This document shows, piece by piece, positions 46,606 through 56,712 of a stretch of DNA of 64,000 nucleotides (position 1 is its first letter; each line of letters begins with the position of its first letter). The notes below the pieces were generated by a model. The model saw only the letters and a list, made by a program, of their open reading frames with translations, had not been told where the DNA came from and ran no database searches. Source of the DNA: Torymus aiolomorphi (Eukaryota; Arthropoda; Insecta; Hymenoptera; Torymidae); NCBI GenBank assembly GCA_036365515.1, contig CM070873.1:213265376-213329375 (forward strand). The letters are read 5' to 3'. Both the position numbers and the translations under genes were made by a program.

Positions 46606-49600
46606 ATGGCAGCTCCTTAGGTAATCTTCACGCAAATAAACTTGCATCACTGCAAAAGCGCCTCGGCGGTACTAGTCAGACGCATGGCAAGGATGCACAC
46701 ATTCATATCGCTCGTCCAAGAGCCTTCGTTATATAAAACAAAGATTACTGGCCTGAGAGGATGCGGTCAGCTGATATGCGGGAGGGTGGACAACTCTAGA
46801 GCCTGCCTCTTGGTTAAGGGCCTAAGAGTGGAAGCCATACCCAAGTACTGCTTACGCGACCTAGCGACGGCTAAGTTTTGGTACAAAGACGATAAAGGCG
46901 ACATGCGGGAAGTGGTTGTCGCATCAGCCTACTTCCCCTACGAATCGAACCTCTGCCCTACAGCGGAGGTCATAGAACTAATTAAATTCTGTGAGAATAA
47001 CGGATGGGATCTGTTGTTGGAGTGCGATGCTAACGCACACCATCTGGCGTGGGGCAGCTCGGACACGAACAACAGGGGAGAGAAGTTCCTGCAGTTCCTC
47101 TCCACCACCAACCTTGACTTCCTGAACAGAGGCTGTAAGCCTACTTTCCAAAATCATAATAGGGAGGAGGTCATTGACATCATCTTGGCTTCGAGAAACA
47201 TGGGGAATGCGATTACGGGCTGAAGGATCTCGGACGAGATCTCTATGTCGGATCATAACCACATAGTTTTCGAAATCAAAGGTCGCAGCACAGAATCTAG
47301 ACTCTACAGAAACCCGAGGAAGACAGACTGGGCCACCTACGTTGAAGAACTGGGGGCAAAGCTCAAGTCGTTCCCGGGTAGATATAGCAATCAGATGGAA
47401 CTCGATCACTGCGGTGAGGTTCTAAAGAACATCATCGTTAGTGCTTTCGAAAACAACTGCAGATTACGTACGAAGCCAGTGCAAAAGGGAGCACCTTGGT
47501 GGAATTCCACACCGGAGATTTTGAAGAAAAAGACTAGAAGACTTTATAATAGGTCTAAGAAAACGAACAATTCAGCAAATAGAGAAGCTTTTAGGGACGC
47601 TCAAAGAAAGTACAATAAGGAAATAGAAAGAGCCAAAAGCAACGGCTGGAAGAATTTTTGCGAGAACATGAGCAGTGTCTCTGATACAGCAAGATTGCTC
47701 AAACTATTAAGACAACCGAAAACGCAAGACCCAAATCTAATAAGACTTGGCACGGGGGAATGGGCGAAAGATGAGAGGCCGGCACTAGACTGCCTCTTGG
47801 ATACGCACTTTCCCCAGCACGATACAGTCGCGATGGAACAGCATGAGCTAAGGGCCAGCGTTGCAGATTGGGAGGTAGCGCGACGAATCTGCACCGAGGA
47901 CCGAGTAAGATGGGCGGTGAGTACTTTCGACCCCTTCAAGGCACCGGGAACAGATGGCATCTTCCCGGCGCTGCTACAGAAAGTGCTCGACCTACTCGCC
48001 CCCATCTTAGTATCTTAGTTTTTCGAGCTTGCCTAGCGTTTGGGTACATACCCGAATGTTGACAAGTGGCCAAAGTGGTATTCATGCCAAAACCCAGCAT
48101 CACACAGCACTCAAAGCCGAAAGACTACAGACCTATCAGTCTGACATCCTTTGTCCTCAAGACAATGGAGAGACTGGTGGACAGATACATTAGAGAAGAA
48201 CCACTAGCAGCTCATCCCCTGCACGGTAGACAGCACGCATATCAGACAGGTAAGTCGGTGGATACCGCTCTGTCTGAGGCGGTAACTTTCGTGAAAAAGG
48301 GGATGAAGAATACAGGATTGGTTTTGGCTAGTCTACTTGACGTGGATGGTGCCTTTAACCATACCACGAAGGAAAGCATTGTGAAGGGCGCCGAGGACCA
48401 TCTGGTACCCAATACGGTTAGCAAATGGCTTTGGCGCATGCTTAGCTGCAGAAGAGTGAAGGCCCACTGGGCTCGCACTTAGAAGAAAGAAAAGTAGGAA
48501 AGGGCTGTCCGCAAGGAGGAGTGCTGTCTCCTACGATGTGGTGCTTGGTGATTGATAAACTCATCAGACTACTGAATGAGGCAGGCTTCTTTGCCCAAGC
48601 CTATGCGGACGACATTCTTATACTAGTGAAAGCCGACGACGAACACGTACTTGCAGGACTAATGCAACATGCGTTAGGCATACTGCAACCTTGGTGTGAG
48701 TCCGTCAGGCTGTCAGTGAATCCAGATAAAGTTAACATGGTATTGTTCACTACCAGATATAAGGTCAAACCTATCGAGGGAGTACATCTGGGCGGCAAAC
48801 CCCTGAAACTGGTAAATGAAGCTAAGTATCTGGGAGTAACGTTAGATTCCAAACTTAATTGGGGAAAACACAAAGTATATATGCGAGAAAGCTACCAATA
48901 CCTTCAGGGCCTACAGGAGAGCTTTTCGTAACACCTGGGGTCTGTCACCATACAACGTAAGGTGGATGTATGAAGCTATCATCAGGCCCGGATTAACGTA
49001 CGGATCGCTGGTATGGTGGCAGAAATGCTCACTAAAAACTCACCAGAGCTCTCTAGACAAAGTACAAAGACTGGCAATAGGGGCATAACGGGCTCTCCGA
49101 CCACTACGCCCCTTGCAGCCCTTGAACTAATACTAGGAATACCACCACTGCAAGCTTTTATCAAAGGCGAGGCAAGCAAGATATGGTGACGCATTAGAGA
49201 TGTCATTGGGACAGGAGGAGGGCTTGACCAAGAACTTGGTCAGGTCCTATCCCCTGATATCGAAGCATCGGGGTGTGACAAAATAGGGCGCAGGATTATA
49301 TTCCGGAAACCCTACAAAATTCACATCTCCAACAGAGAAGAGTAGGCCAACGCTACACACCCCTATACTCAATCGGACGTAGTGTGGTTCACAGATGGCT
49401 CCAAAAATGAGAATGGCGTGGGATCGGGTGCCTGGGAGCAAGGCAGCTCTACAGAGCTGGTGTACACACTTGACTCTCACGCATCGGTATTCCAGGCAGA
49501 AGTAAGAGCCATAGCGGAGTGTGCTGCAGTGCAACTAACTAGGGACAACTGGGGTTGCCCCATCACCATCTGCTCAGACAGCAAATCTGCACTGATAGCC

Positions 49601-50365
49601 CTCAGCTGCACCAGCATTTACTCCAAGGAAGTATTACATTGCATAGAGATCCTCACGGCCCTGGCCCGCAACAACGCGGTCACCCTGATTTGGGTGCCGG
49701 GGCATGTGGGGATCCGTGGCGACGAGAAGGCGGATCGCCTGGCGGGAAGAGGCGCTCGCCGGGTCAGAGCGACTCAGTGCTCGGTAGGCGTTCCGCCGAG
49801 TGAAATTAAGAAAAGAACCTCACTCTTAATGAGGGAGGAAATACTCAAGAAATGGCGGGAGTCGCCAGGTTTAAGGCAAGCCAAAAGAATCTTAACCCTT
49901 AGAAGGCCGGGATTTCAAAAATTTTAAAAGCTCATAATTTGTACTGAAAAGTGATCTGAGGTCCCCAAGTTAGAACCAAACCAAGGTCGGATGTTGGCGA
50001 GTCAGACCATGACGCCTCAAGGCGTCATCCCGGCCCTCTAAGGGTTAAGTGACTCCCCGCCAGAACAATGGCTTCAAGACATAAGCAGACTGAGTAAGCC
50101 TAGGCTAAGAGGGGTAGTGGGCTGGCTCACGGGCCACTGGTGGGTTAGATACTACCTCTACAAACGCACAATTTTAAACGAGGGAAATTGCAGATGGTGT
50201 GGAGGGCCGGAGGAGTCAACCTTGCACCTTCTCTGCCGGTGCCCGGCCTTTGTGGGTACTAGGCGGAGGATGTGGGGGGAATGCTTCCTTCAGCCTGAAA
50301 CTTTAAGAGAACAGAGCCTTCAGTCCATCTGCCAAGTTACAGAGCGGATGAACAGAAGGCTTTAG
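46606..50365 (+). pseudogene. ORF2 of the LOA/I-type element: endonuclease, RT, RNase H, zinc finger
   Basis: ATG 46606 is taken as the start; a TAG follows at codon 5, then QINLHHCKSAS, the usual opening of this group. Domains: AP-type endonuclease (YFPYES, ECDANAHHLAWGSSD, MSDHNHIVFEI; to about 47290), RT (KAPGTDGIFPALL, KDYRPISLTSF, LDVDGAFN, KGCPQGGVLSP, catalytic YADDILIL about 48602), RNase H (FTDGSKNENG, AEVRAIAE, SDSKSAL, GDEKADRLA; 49382-49760) with all four acidic residues, and a CRWCGG...LHLLCRC zinc finger (about 50186). Breaks: TGA at 47221-47223, frameshifts near 48012 and 48480, further stops at 48900-49370 and the MITE at 49896. RNase H placed after RT supports the LOA/I grouping. 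Confidence 0.9.
49892..50048. mobile_element. piggyBac-type MITE, 149 bp, TTAA duplication
   Basis: cccttagaaggccgggat at 49896 and its near-complement atcccggccctctaaggg ending at 50044 form 18-bp inverted repeats with one mismatch. TTAA flanks both sides (49892-49895; 50045-50048). CCC...GGG ends with TTAA are the hallmark of piggyBac. Too short to code. It interrupts ORF2 between RNase H and the zinc finger, which makes it the youngest layer of this nest. Confidence 0.9.
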
Positions 50366-50483
50366 CGCAGCGGAAATTAGAAAAAGTTAAAGCCAAGAGG
50401 TACAGCACAATGGGCGTAAGCCTGAGTGCTGGGCAGCACGTCTCTGAAAAGAGCCGCTCGCCTGCCTCAACATATAGATATAG
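50366..50483 (+). other. 3' UTR of the LOA/I-type element
   Basis: About 118 bp from the ORF2 stop to the right target duplication, ending 'catatagatatag'. The end is a short ATAG/ATAT-type run instead of poly(A). Confidence 0.55.
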
Positions 50484-50496
50484 ACAGGCAAGATTT

Positions 50497-50929
50497 AGAC
50501 TAGGAAGCGAGAATAGGAGCACGAGGTACTGGAGCAGAGAGGAGGAGAAGAGGTGCAGAATATGTAAAAAACAGCGAAGAGACCCTTAAACATATATTCG
50601 AAGAGTGTGAGGCCACAAGAGTGCAAGGAAAGAGATGGGAAGAGATTGTCAACGGTGAAAGAAAGACCCTGTCGAAACTGATGGAAACGCGATGGAAAAG
50701 ACGGAGAGCAGAACAAGACAGGTAAAGAGAACAGCATGAGAATATAGTGAGAACGACAACAAAGACCGGAAATGTAGAAGAACCCTATGGAGAGGAAAAT
50801 AATAGAACAGCGGTAGCTGTGAGAGAGCCCTAAGCACACAGGATGATAATGGAGGGAAACACAACCAGAAAACACACTAGATAAAAGCAGGAAAGCGCGA
50901 GTAGTAAAGAGGTTGAGGGTCGAGTAAAC
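50497..50929 (+). pseudogene. Non-LTR element A: C-terminal zinc finger part of ORF2
   Basis: Continues element A after the nested insertion. It encodes RCRICKKQ and, after a stop and frame change, LKHIFEECEATR, a C-x2-C...H...C finger like those at the end of other non-LTR ORF2 proteins, then a basic tail. No open frame runs to 50929. Confidence 0.65.
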
Positions 50930-51502
50930 ATGGAGGCAGAAATGGAGATAACGATGAAGAGAATAACAGACCTGGAGCTGAGAGTTCAAGGAGAAATAGA
51001 GAGGAAGTTACGCTGGGAAGAAAAGATGAAGAAAGAACATGCAATGCAAGAGGACAGATATGAAAAAGAGATAAAGAAGCTGAAGGAAAGGTTAGAAAAA
51101 GTGGAAAGGATGTGGGAGCTAAAAGAGAAAAAATACCTCAGAATAGAAGATGTAAATAAAGAATACACTTTAGTAATAAAAAGAGGATGGAACTGGAAAG
51201 ATGAGAAAGTGAGAGATTGGATGGAGATGCAGATTGGGAAGGAGGATTTGGAGACAAAACCAATGCAGAACGGAATAGGAATGAGGTGGCTCATATTCAA
51301 AGATAAATGTGCGAAGAGCTACCTTTGGAGGAAAGCGGAGAAAGCAGCGAAGGAAGGAGTTTTCACCTTGGATGAGGTACTCACAGCAGCACAGAGAAAG
51401 GAGAGGTGGGAGAAAACAGGAAAAGAGAGAAAAACACAAATAACAGAAACGGACAAAGAAAGAGAGAAAGGGAAAGAAAACAGCAAAAAGAACATAGCAT
51501 AA
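50930..51502 (+). CDS. Coiled-coil ORF downstream of the RT in element A
   Basis: A 190-residue open frame starting with ATG 50930. Residues 1 to about 70 are charged heptads (LRVQGEIERKLRWEEKMKK, IKKLKERLEKVERMWELKEK), a clear coiled coil. Then comes a compact region with tryptophans (KRGWNWKDEKVRDWMEMQIG, MRWLIFKDKCAKSYLWRK) and a basic tail. This is the layout of ORF1 (Gag-like) proteins of some non-LTR elements: coiled coil, then an RNA-binding fold. Here it lies 3' of the RT, the reverse of the usual order. It may be a third ORF of element A or the 5' part of a second element. Its frame is intact although the RT is broken. Confidence 0.55.
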   Translation: MEAEMEITMKRITDLELRVQGEIERKLRWEEKMKKEHAMQEDRYEKEIKKLKERLEKVERMWELKEKKYLRIEDVNKEYTLVIKRGWNWKDEKVRDWMEMQIGKEDLETKPMQNGIGMRWLIFKDKCAKSYLWRKAEKAAKEGVFTLDEVLTAAQRKERWEKTGKERKTQITETDKEREKGKENSKKNIA

Positions 51503-51815
51503 GAACCAAAATATGAGAAGCAGAAGAGGAAAAAGAGGCAGTAGAAAAGAAAAAGTAGCTAAGCAAAAGCAGAAGAACACAGACACAAACACCACATACA
51601 CATTTACACACATTAAAGGAAATAATTTAGTTTAAATGTTATATTATTGAAAGTTTATATTTTATACTTTCATATTTTTTTATCATTTATTTACACAAAC
51701 ACACAAACAGCTACACAGACGCAAACACAGAATTGAGACGGAGTCGGATTAAAAATAAGAACAAATTGTAAAATGTACAAATATAGCTAAAGCTAATAAA
51801 GCATTATTATTATTA
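51503..51815 (+). mobile_element. 3' UTR and (ATT)n tail of element A
   Basis: AT-rich tail with ACAC-rich stretches, a polyadenylation-like 'ctaataaagc' (about 51795) and six ATT/TTA units that abut the inverted satellite at 51822. The trinucleotide tail takes the place of poly(A), as in the R1 copies earlier. Confidence 0.65.
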
Positions 51816-52445
51816 TTATTGCCATGTATACTCGTCTGACGCGCTCCCATATATGCGTGGAACTCGCATCCCTCGCCTACTTGGGGTTAAGAATTATTTA
51901 AATAATTATTTTGCCATGTATACACGTATGACGCGCTCCCGTATACACGTAGAACGCGTAGCCCCCGCCTACTTGGGGTTAAGAATTATCTAAATAATTA
52001 TTTTGCAATGTATGCACTTCTGACGCCCTCCCGTAAACACGTAGAACTCGCATCCCCCGCCTACTTGGGGTTAAGAATTATTTTAATAATTATTTTGCCA
52101 TGTATGCACGTCTGATGCGCTCCCGTATACGCGTGGAACTCGCATCCCCCGCCTGCTTCGGGTTAAGAAGTCTCTAAATAATTATTTTGCCATATATACA
52201 CGTCTGACGCCTTCCCGTATACGCGTGGAACTAGCATCCCCCGCCTACTTGGGGTAAAGAATTATTTAAATAATTATTTTGCCATGTATACACGTCTGAC
52301 GAGCTCCCGTATACGCGTGGAATACCATCCCCCGCCTACTTGGGGTTAAGAATTATTTAAATAATTATTTTTTCATGTATACACGTCTGGTGCGCTCCCG
52401 TATACGCGTGGAACTCCCATTCTCCACCTACTTGGGGTTAAGTAT
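51816..52445. repeat. 92-bp satellite, inverted block, about 7 monomers
   Basis: Same monomer as at 30560-42033 but in reverse complement, continuing the inverted block that starts at 42034. Therefore the retroelement nest 42122-51815 was inserted into an already inverted stretch. Confidence 0.93.
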
Positions 52446-52641
52446 TAGTAGATAAGCTATGTCGGTTTTGGAATCAGCCGTTTCTGGAATCAAGCCGTTT
52501 CTGGAATCAGCCGTTTTTGGAATCAAGCCGGTTCTAGAATCTGCCATTTTGGCTTGATGTCAGAATCGCCTCGATGTCAGAAACGGCTTGATGTTAGAAA
52601 CGGCTTGATGCCAGAAAGATTTGATGTCAGAACCGACACAA
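52446..52641. repeat. Inverted cluster of ~17-bp words
   Basis: The left half repeats gccgtttctggaatca(a) about four times. The right half repeats tgatgtcagaaacggc about four times, which is the approximate complement. The whole folds into an imperfect hairpin whose ends are tcggtttt and agaaccgaca. Confidence 0.75.
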
Positions 52642-52649
52642 GTTAAAAT

Positions 52650-53170
52650 GGCCAGCGAGTGGTCGAAAAACCAAAATTTCTCTTCTCACGATCGATTTTC
52701 GAAAATTCCGCCAACGTCATTCAATAGTATATTAAAAGTACCTCCCCCTATTGTTACATTCCCAAAATTTCGTCCGTTTTTCGATCCGAGCGCTCCTTCT
52801 CGAGATATAAGCGAAAAACCAAAATTTCTATCCCCACCACTGGTTTTCGAAAATTCCGTCAACGTCATTCGATAGTATATTGAAAGCATGTCCCCCTATT
52901 GTACGCTCCCAAAATTTCGTCCGTTTTTCGATCCGAGCGCTCCTTCCCGAGTTATAAGCGAAAAACCAAAATTTCTCCTCTCACCATCGTTTTTTGAAAA
53001 TTCCGCCAACGTCATTTGATAGTATGTTAAAAGTATGTCATCCTTATTGTCATACCCCCAAAATTTCGTCCGTTTTTCGATCCAAGCACTCCTTTTCGAT
53101 TTATAAGCGAAAAACCGAAATTTCTACCCCCACCACCGGTTTTCGAAAATTCTTTCAATAGATAGTATGT
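52650..53170. repeat. 148-bp tandem repeat, about 3.5 copies
   Basis: 'gcgaaaaaccaaaatttc' recurs at about 52665, 52813, 52960 and 53109 (147-149 bp apart), with 'ccaacgtcatt' and 'aaaatttcgtccgtttttcg' in between. Copies are about 85-90% alike by eye. Confidence 0.88.
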
Positions 53171-53799
53171 GAAAATATGAGATCACGCGCATGTACCCCT
53201 CAGAGGCACGAAGGCCCGAAAGGATAGGAGTCGGTCGGTGTGGCGTACCTCAACAGGGCAAGCTGATACCCGGGGGCTGACCACTCGTGCTCACGCACCG
53301 CTTGTTCCCCCAACGCCATAAGTACCTTTCCCAAGAGGAAGGGAATACGAGCGACGGATGGCTTGAAGCCGGAGTCACTGGAATATGATCAGCGGGCTCC
53401 ATTTTATACTCGTCGACAGAGCACCGCCGGCGCCGCTCGTACGCTGATTGGTCGAAAATTCGAAGAGGGGGCATCGAGAGTAAAGATATAAATATAACGA
53501 ACGCGCGTGCGACTTCGTTAGTTCGCGAGCATGCCTTCCCGGTCTCGCACCTTCGCTCTTCGCTTGTGGCTTCTCGCGCAACCGTCTGCGGGGTGACAGT
53601 GCATACAGTCTTTCGACTCTCAGTAGTTAAAGGACCTTGGCATTAATGATCGACAGTACGACGTAAAAGTCGACTACGGTCAGCCTTCGTCATTTGCTTT
53701 GAACGCGATTAATTACGTTTAAGAGAGAGATTGATTTGCACGCAAGTGCATAAAGACATAGCTGCTCTCAGGACGGTGAAGCAGACTCCACGGGGAATT
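53171..53799. other. GC-richer unique stretch with promoter-like elements
   Basis: An inverted CCAAT motif (gattggtc, about 53447) and a TATA-like 'atataaatataacg' (about 53487) precede a GC-rich stretch. This could be an LTR or the promoter of an element, perhaps of the Maverick-like one. No coding frame is convincing. Confidence 0.4.
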
Positions 53800-54990
53800 C
53801 TAGCGGCGGAAAGTGAGTCGTGTGAGGTTAGGTGAGCACACGCATGTACTCGGTCACTCGCGTCAGTTCTTCGTCGCGTGAATATCGTCGATACGCGCTT
53901 TATTTTATATTCTTTGCTGTTGCTCTCTCAACGCAGGAACAAACATAAATTTATTTTGAGCAATAGCAAAGAATCGCGCGCATACACGCATTTTTTCTTT
54001 GTGTACGTGTTTCATTCTCTCCTCTGTACGCAAACAGTACGTGCGACTTTTTTTGTCGCTTATCGTATCTATCGCAACCAGCTGGCCTTTCGGCCGGAAT
54101 TGTATACGAACGATAAGGCATGGTAGTGACAAAATTCTCGTGGTGGAAAGTAAGTGGAGTGGGAGAGGTTAGACGAGAACGTGCGCGTCAACGTGTGCCC
54201 GTGCCTTCTTACGTTTTCTATGTTCGCGCTTCGTTCTTTTCGTCGCGTTCTTTGAGCTTCGTTTTTTCTATCCTCTGTACGCAAACAGTACGCGCGAGCA
54301 TTTTGATAGTGAATGCAACTATTGCTCATATGCAACCAGCTGGCCCTGAGGTCGGAATTGTATACGAATGATAAGGCATGACCATGACAAAATGCTCGTG
54401 GTGGAAAGTAAGTCGAGGGGGAGAGGTTGGCAAGCACATGCACAACGTCAATTACCCGCGTTTCGTGGCGTTGTCTGTGTGCGTGCTTCGTTCTTTTCGT
54501 TGTGTGTGTTCTTTTCGCGCGTGTGTTTCTTTTCTCTCCCCCGCTTTTTTTTACTGCTATTGTTTTGCTATCACTCGTATTCACCCAGCTAGTCCTGAGG
54601 CCGGAAGTGTATACGAGAGATAATGTAAGATAGCAGTAAAATTCTCGTGCAGAAAAGGAAGTCGAAGGGGAGAGCGTCGGCGATCGCTCGCGAGTTCGCT
54701 ATAAAAATCCTTTCGCGCACGCGCGTGTATGTATGAAGTGCTCGCTCGCGGTGACAATTCTTTTTTTTTCGTTTTCTCTCCCCCGCCGTGCAACAGTGCT
54801 CGCGAGTTTTTTTTTTTTACTGCTATTGTTTTGCTATTGTTATCACTCGTATTCACCCAGCTGGTCCTGAGGCCAGAAGTGTATACGAGAGATAATGTAC
54901 GATAGCAGTAAAATTCTCGTGCAGGAAAGTAAGTCGAAGGGGAGAGCGTAGGCGATCGCGCAGTATAGATCGAACATGCATTTCTTCGAT
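53800..54990. repeat. ~250-270 bp tandem repeat, four full copies plus a partial one
   Basis: The word 'gtatacga..gataa' recurs at about 54104, 54361, 54609 and 54881 (257, 248, 272 bp). Each copy also has 'accagctgg.cctgaggccgga', 'aaaattctcgtg' and 'ggaaagtaagtcgag'-type words. A partial copy begins near 53800 ('cggaaagtgagtcg'). The repeats lie just left of the Maverick-like genes; Maverick ends often carry tandem repeats, so they may be part of that element's terminal region. Confidence 0.8.
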
Positions 54991-55382
54991 TCGCGTTCGC
55001 GATTTTGTGCTCGAGTATTTCGCGCGCATGTATGTCATTTCTTTATCAATTCTCGCTCTGACTCTAATTTTTCAATCCAAGAAATGAACTATTTTGTTAT
55101 CCTTACAACGATTTTACTAAATCTGTGCAACCAAGAACTTTTACAACCTCAAATAAATAACGTCCATATGAAAAAAAAAATTTTATGTTTTGCAGGATGC
55201 TAACCTCCCTACAGAGAAATGACCTCCCTAGAAATTTTTATATTCTGAAAAAGGCAAACTTGCAGTATTTTTTCTATATGTTATTAATTAGTTATTATCA
55301 ATATTATTATTTGTAATATTTGTTTTACGTTTAAAAAGTTTGTAGCCCTGAAAAGGGCTGTTTTTTTTCTCTCTCTGTAAGC
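54991..55382. other. Spacer left of the Maverick-like genes
   Basis: AT-rich, no coding frame of note. Lies between the tandem repeats and the first minus-strand ORF. Confidence 0.5.
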
Positions 55383-55721
55383 TTACTTCTTCTCCTTCTT
55401 CTTCTCAAAACAGAGACGCCGCTTTACCCTGACGCGCTTCTCTCGCGAGAAACGACGATTAGCAGGGCGCTCGCGTACCGTCTCTGTTATGAATGGCTCT
55501 GGCGCTTCATCAGGGGCACTAGTCTCATGCAGCTCCACTAGTGCATGGAGCTCCTGCCTCTCGGCCATCGGCTCCTGCTCGTTGAGAGCACTAGCCTCTT
55601 ACTGCCCCACAATCATCGGCTCCTCGATGACACACACCTCCAGGTCTGGCGGACGTTTGTGGCGGCGACGATTGCGCTTACTCGTAATACGCTATGCCTC
55701 GCTGCGCACTTTCTTCCCCAT
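55383..55721 (-). pseudogene. Small basic ORF at the left of the Maverick-like element, two stops
   Basis: From ATG 55721 one frame runs to 55383 with two in-frame stops (TAG about 55694, TAA about 55601). It is arginine/lysine-rich near the start (TSKRNRRRHKRPP) and at the end (REKRVRVKRRLCFEKKKEKK), with an acidic middle. I do not recognise the family. Small basic proteins occur in Maverick-type elements, but that link is only positional. Confidence 0.35.
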
Positions 55722-56289
55722 CAGAGACGAATGACGAAATGCGTTGCTTGTCCGCTATTATATAACGTTGCATTAATCAACAGGTGGCGCAGTAGTAGTC
55801 TTTGAGAACAGCTCCCTCATAACTATTTTAGCGCGCGAATTACGAATTATTAATATACATAAACAAAACTTTCTGATGTATTAAATGAAATTATTTAATG
55901 TTGTAAACTGCATGAAACATGAATTAATCTTTTTTTTATTCATATAATATAGTATTCGATTTTTTCCAGAAGTTTATAATAAATTCTGCGGAACGAAAGT
56001 TATATATTGAAAATAAATTTATTCACTTAATACAATATTTAATTTACATTATTAATTATACATTAAATGCAACGATTCGGTTATTCTTTTATCACATTGC
56101 TCAAGCATCCAATTTTTCATGGCCATTGCATTTCGAAGGGCACATACGGGAAAGTCACAACCAAAATGATTGTTGCATGAAAGAGGTTCCACTGGGAGCT
56201 TTCTTAAAGATGGGCATCCCATATCCTCGATGTTAAAAATGAATCTGAAAAGAAAAATGACTGTTGAGAATTTCTCTTTTATAAAAACA
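55722..56289. other. AT-rich spacer
   Basis: No gene recognised. Contains a possible polyadenylation region for the minus-strand ORF ending at 56290. Confidence 0.45.
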
Positions 56290-56625
56290 TCATTTTAATA
56301 ACTTACCAGAATAAAATCTTTGCATCCATTTTGTTTTCTCCAATCCTTTTACATATATCTCTGCCCCATCGAGTACGCCACGTAGAGTGTTGCTAAGCTC
56401 TTCGTATGGGATGTTGCCCGCTCTCCACATAATTCCGTGGAAATTCTCTTCAAGCCATCTATTTTCGGACTTATTTTTGTCCAATAGCTTTTCCCAAGCA
56501 TGAGGTGGTTTGAAGAGGAAGACGGAAGGCGTAGGATCTTTCTCGAGAGAGACGACGGCTACCTCCTTGAAAACGAATTCGTTCAAGGTAATCTTGAATC
56601 CTTGCACGTCGACAATGTACTTCAT
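56290..56625 (-). CDS. Conserved accessory protein next to the Maverick-like polymerase
   Basis: An intact 111-residue frame from ATG 56625. It begins VDVQGFKITLNEFVFKEVAV and contains FKPPHAWEKL, NRWLEENFHGIMWRAG and GAEIYVKGLEK. I remember similar short proteins beside polymerases of this type in insects, but I cannot name the family. The opening D-x-x-G-F plus K-E-V-A-V, followed later by a 'KG.EK' segment, is faintly like a DEDD-type exonuclease start; too little acidic pattern is visible to claim activity. It is divergent from the polymerase gene and shares a ~320-bp promoter region with it. Confidence 0.6.
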   Translation of the reverse strand: MKYIVDVQGFKITLNEFVFKEVAVVSLEKDPTPSVFLFKPPHAWEKLLDKNKSENRWLEENFHGIMWRAGNIPYEELSNTLRGVLDGAEIYVKGLEKTKWMQRFYSGKLLK

Positions 56626-56628
56626 CGT

Positions 56629-56712
56629 GCTACTGCTGCGACTGCTGCGACTGCTGCGTCTGCTGCGACTGGTGCGACTGGTGCAACTGGTGCGATTGGT
56701 GCGACTGCTCTC
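56629..56712. repeat. 9-bp minisatellite in the leader of the accessory gene
   Basis: On the minus strand about nine units of cagtcgca(c/g) and variants end a few bases before ATG 56625. A TAG lies in the last unit, so the tract is not translated in the gene's frame. Confidence 0.85.

Larger units (their letters stand above)
44475..50496 (+). mobile_element. LOA/I-type non-LTR retrotransposon, 6.0 kb, with 13-bp target duplication
   Basis: acaggcaagattt occurs at 44475-44487 and 50484-50496 and joins element A's frame when the 5,996 bp between are removed. The element has a GC-rich 5' region with repeated 'ccccgtaaaaagggctctc'-type words (about 44620-44770), ORF1, ORF2 and a short 3' UTR without a poly(A) run. 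Full-length structure with RNase H and a duplication suggests a fairly recent insertion, though ORF2 has decayed. Confidence 0.9.

Noticed and set aside
53878..54633. Several overlapping ORFs in the 260-bp tandem repeats
   Set aside because: They occur on both strands and in all frames of the repeat and show low-complexity text only.
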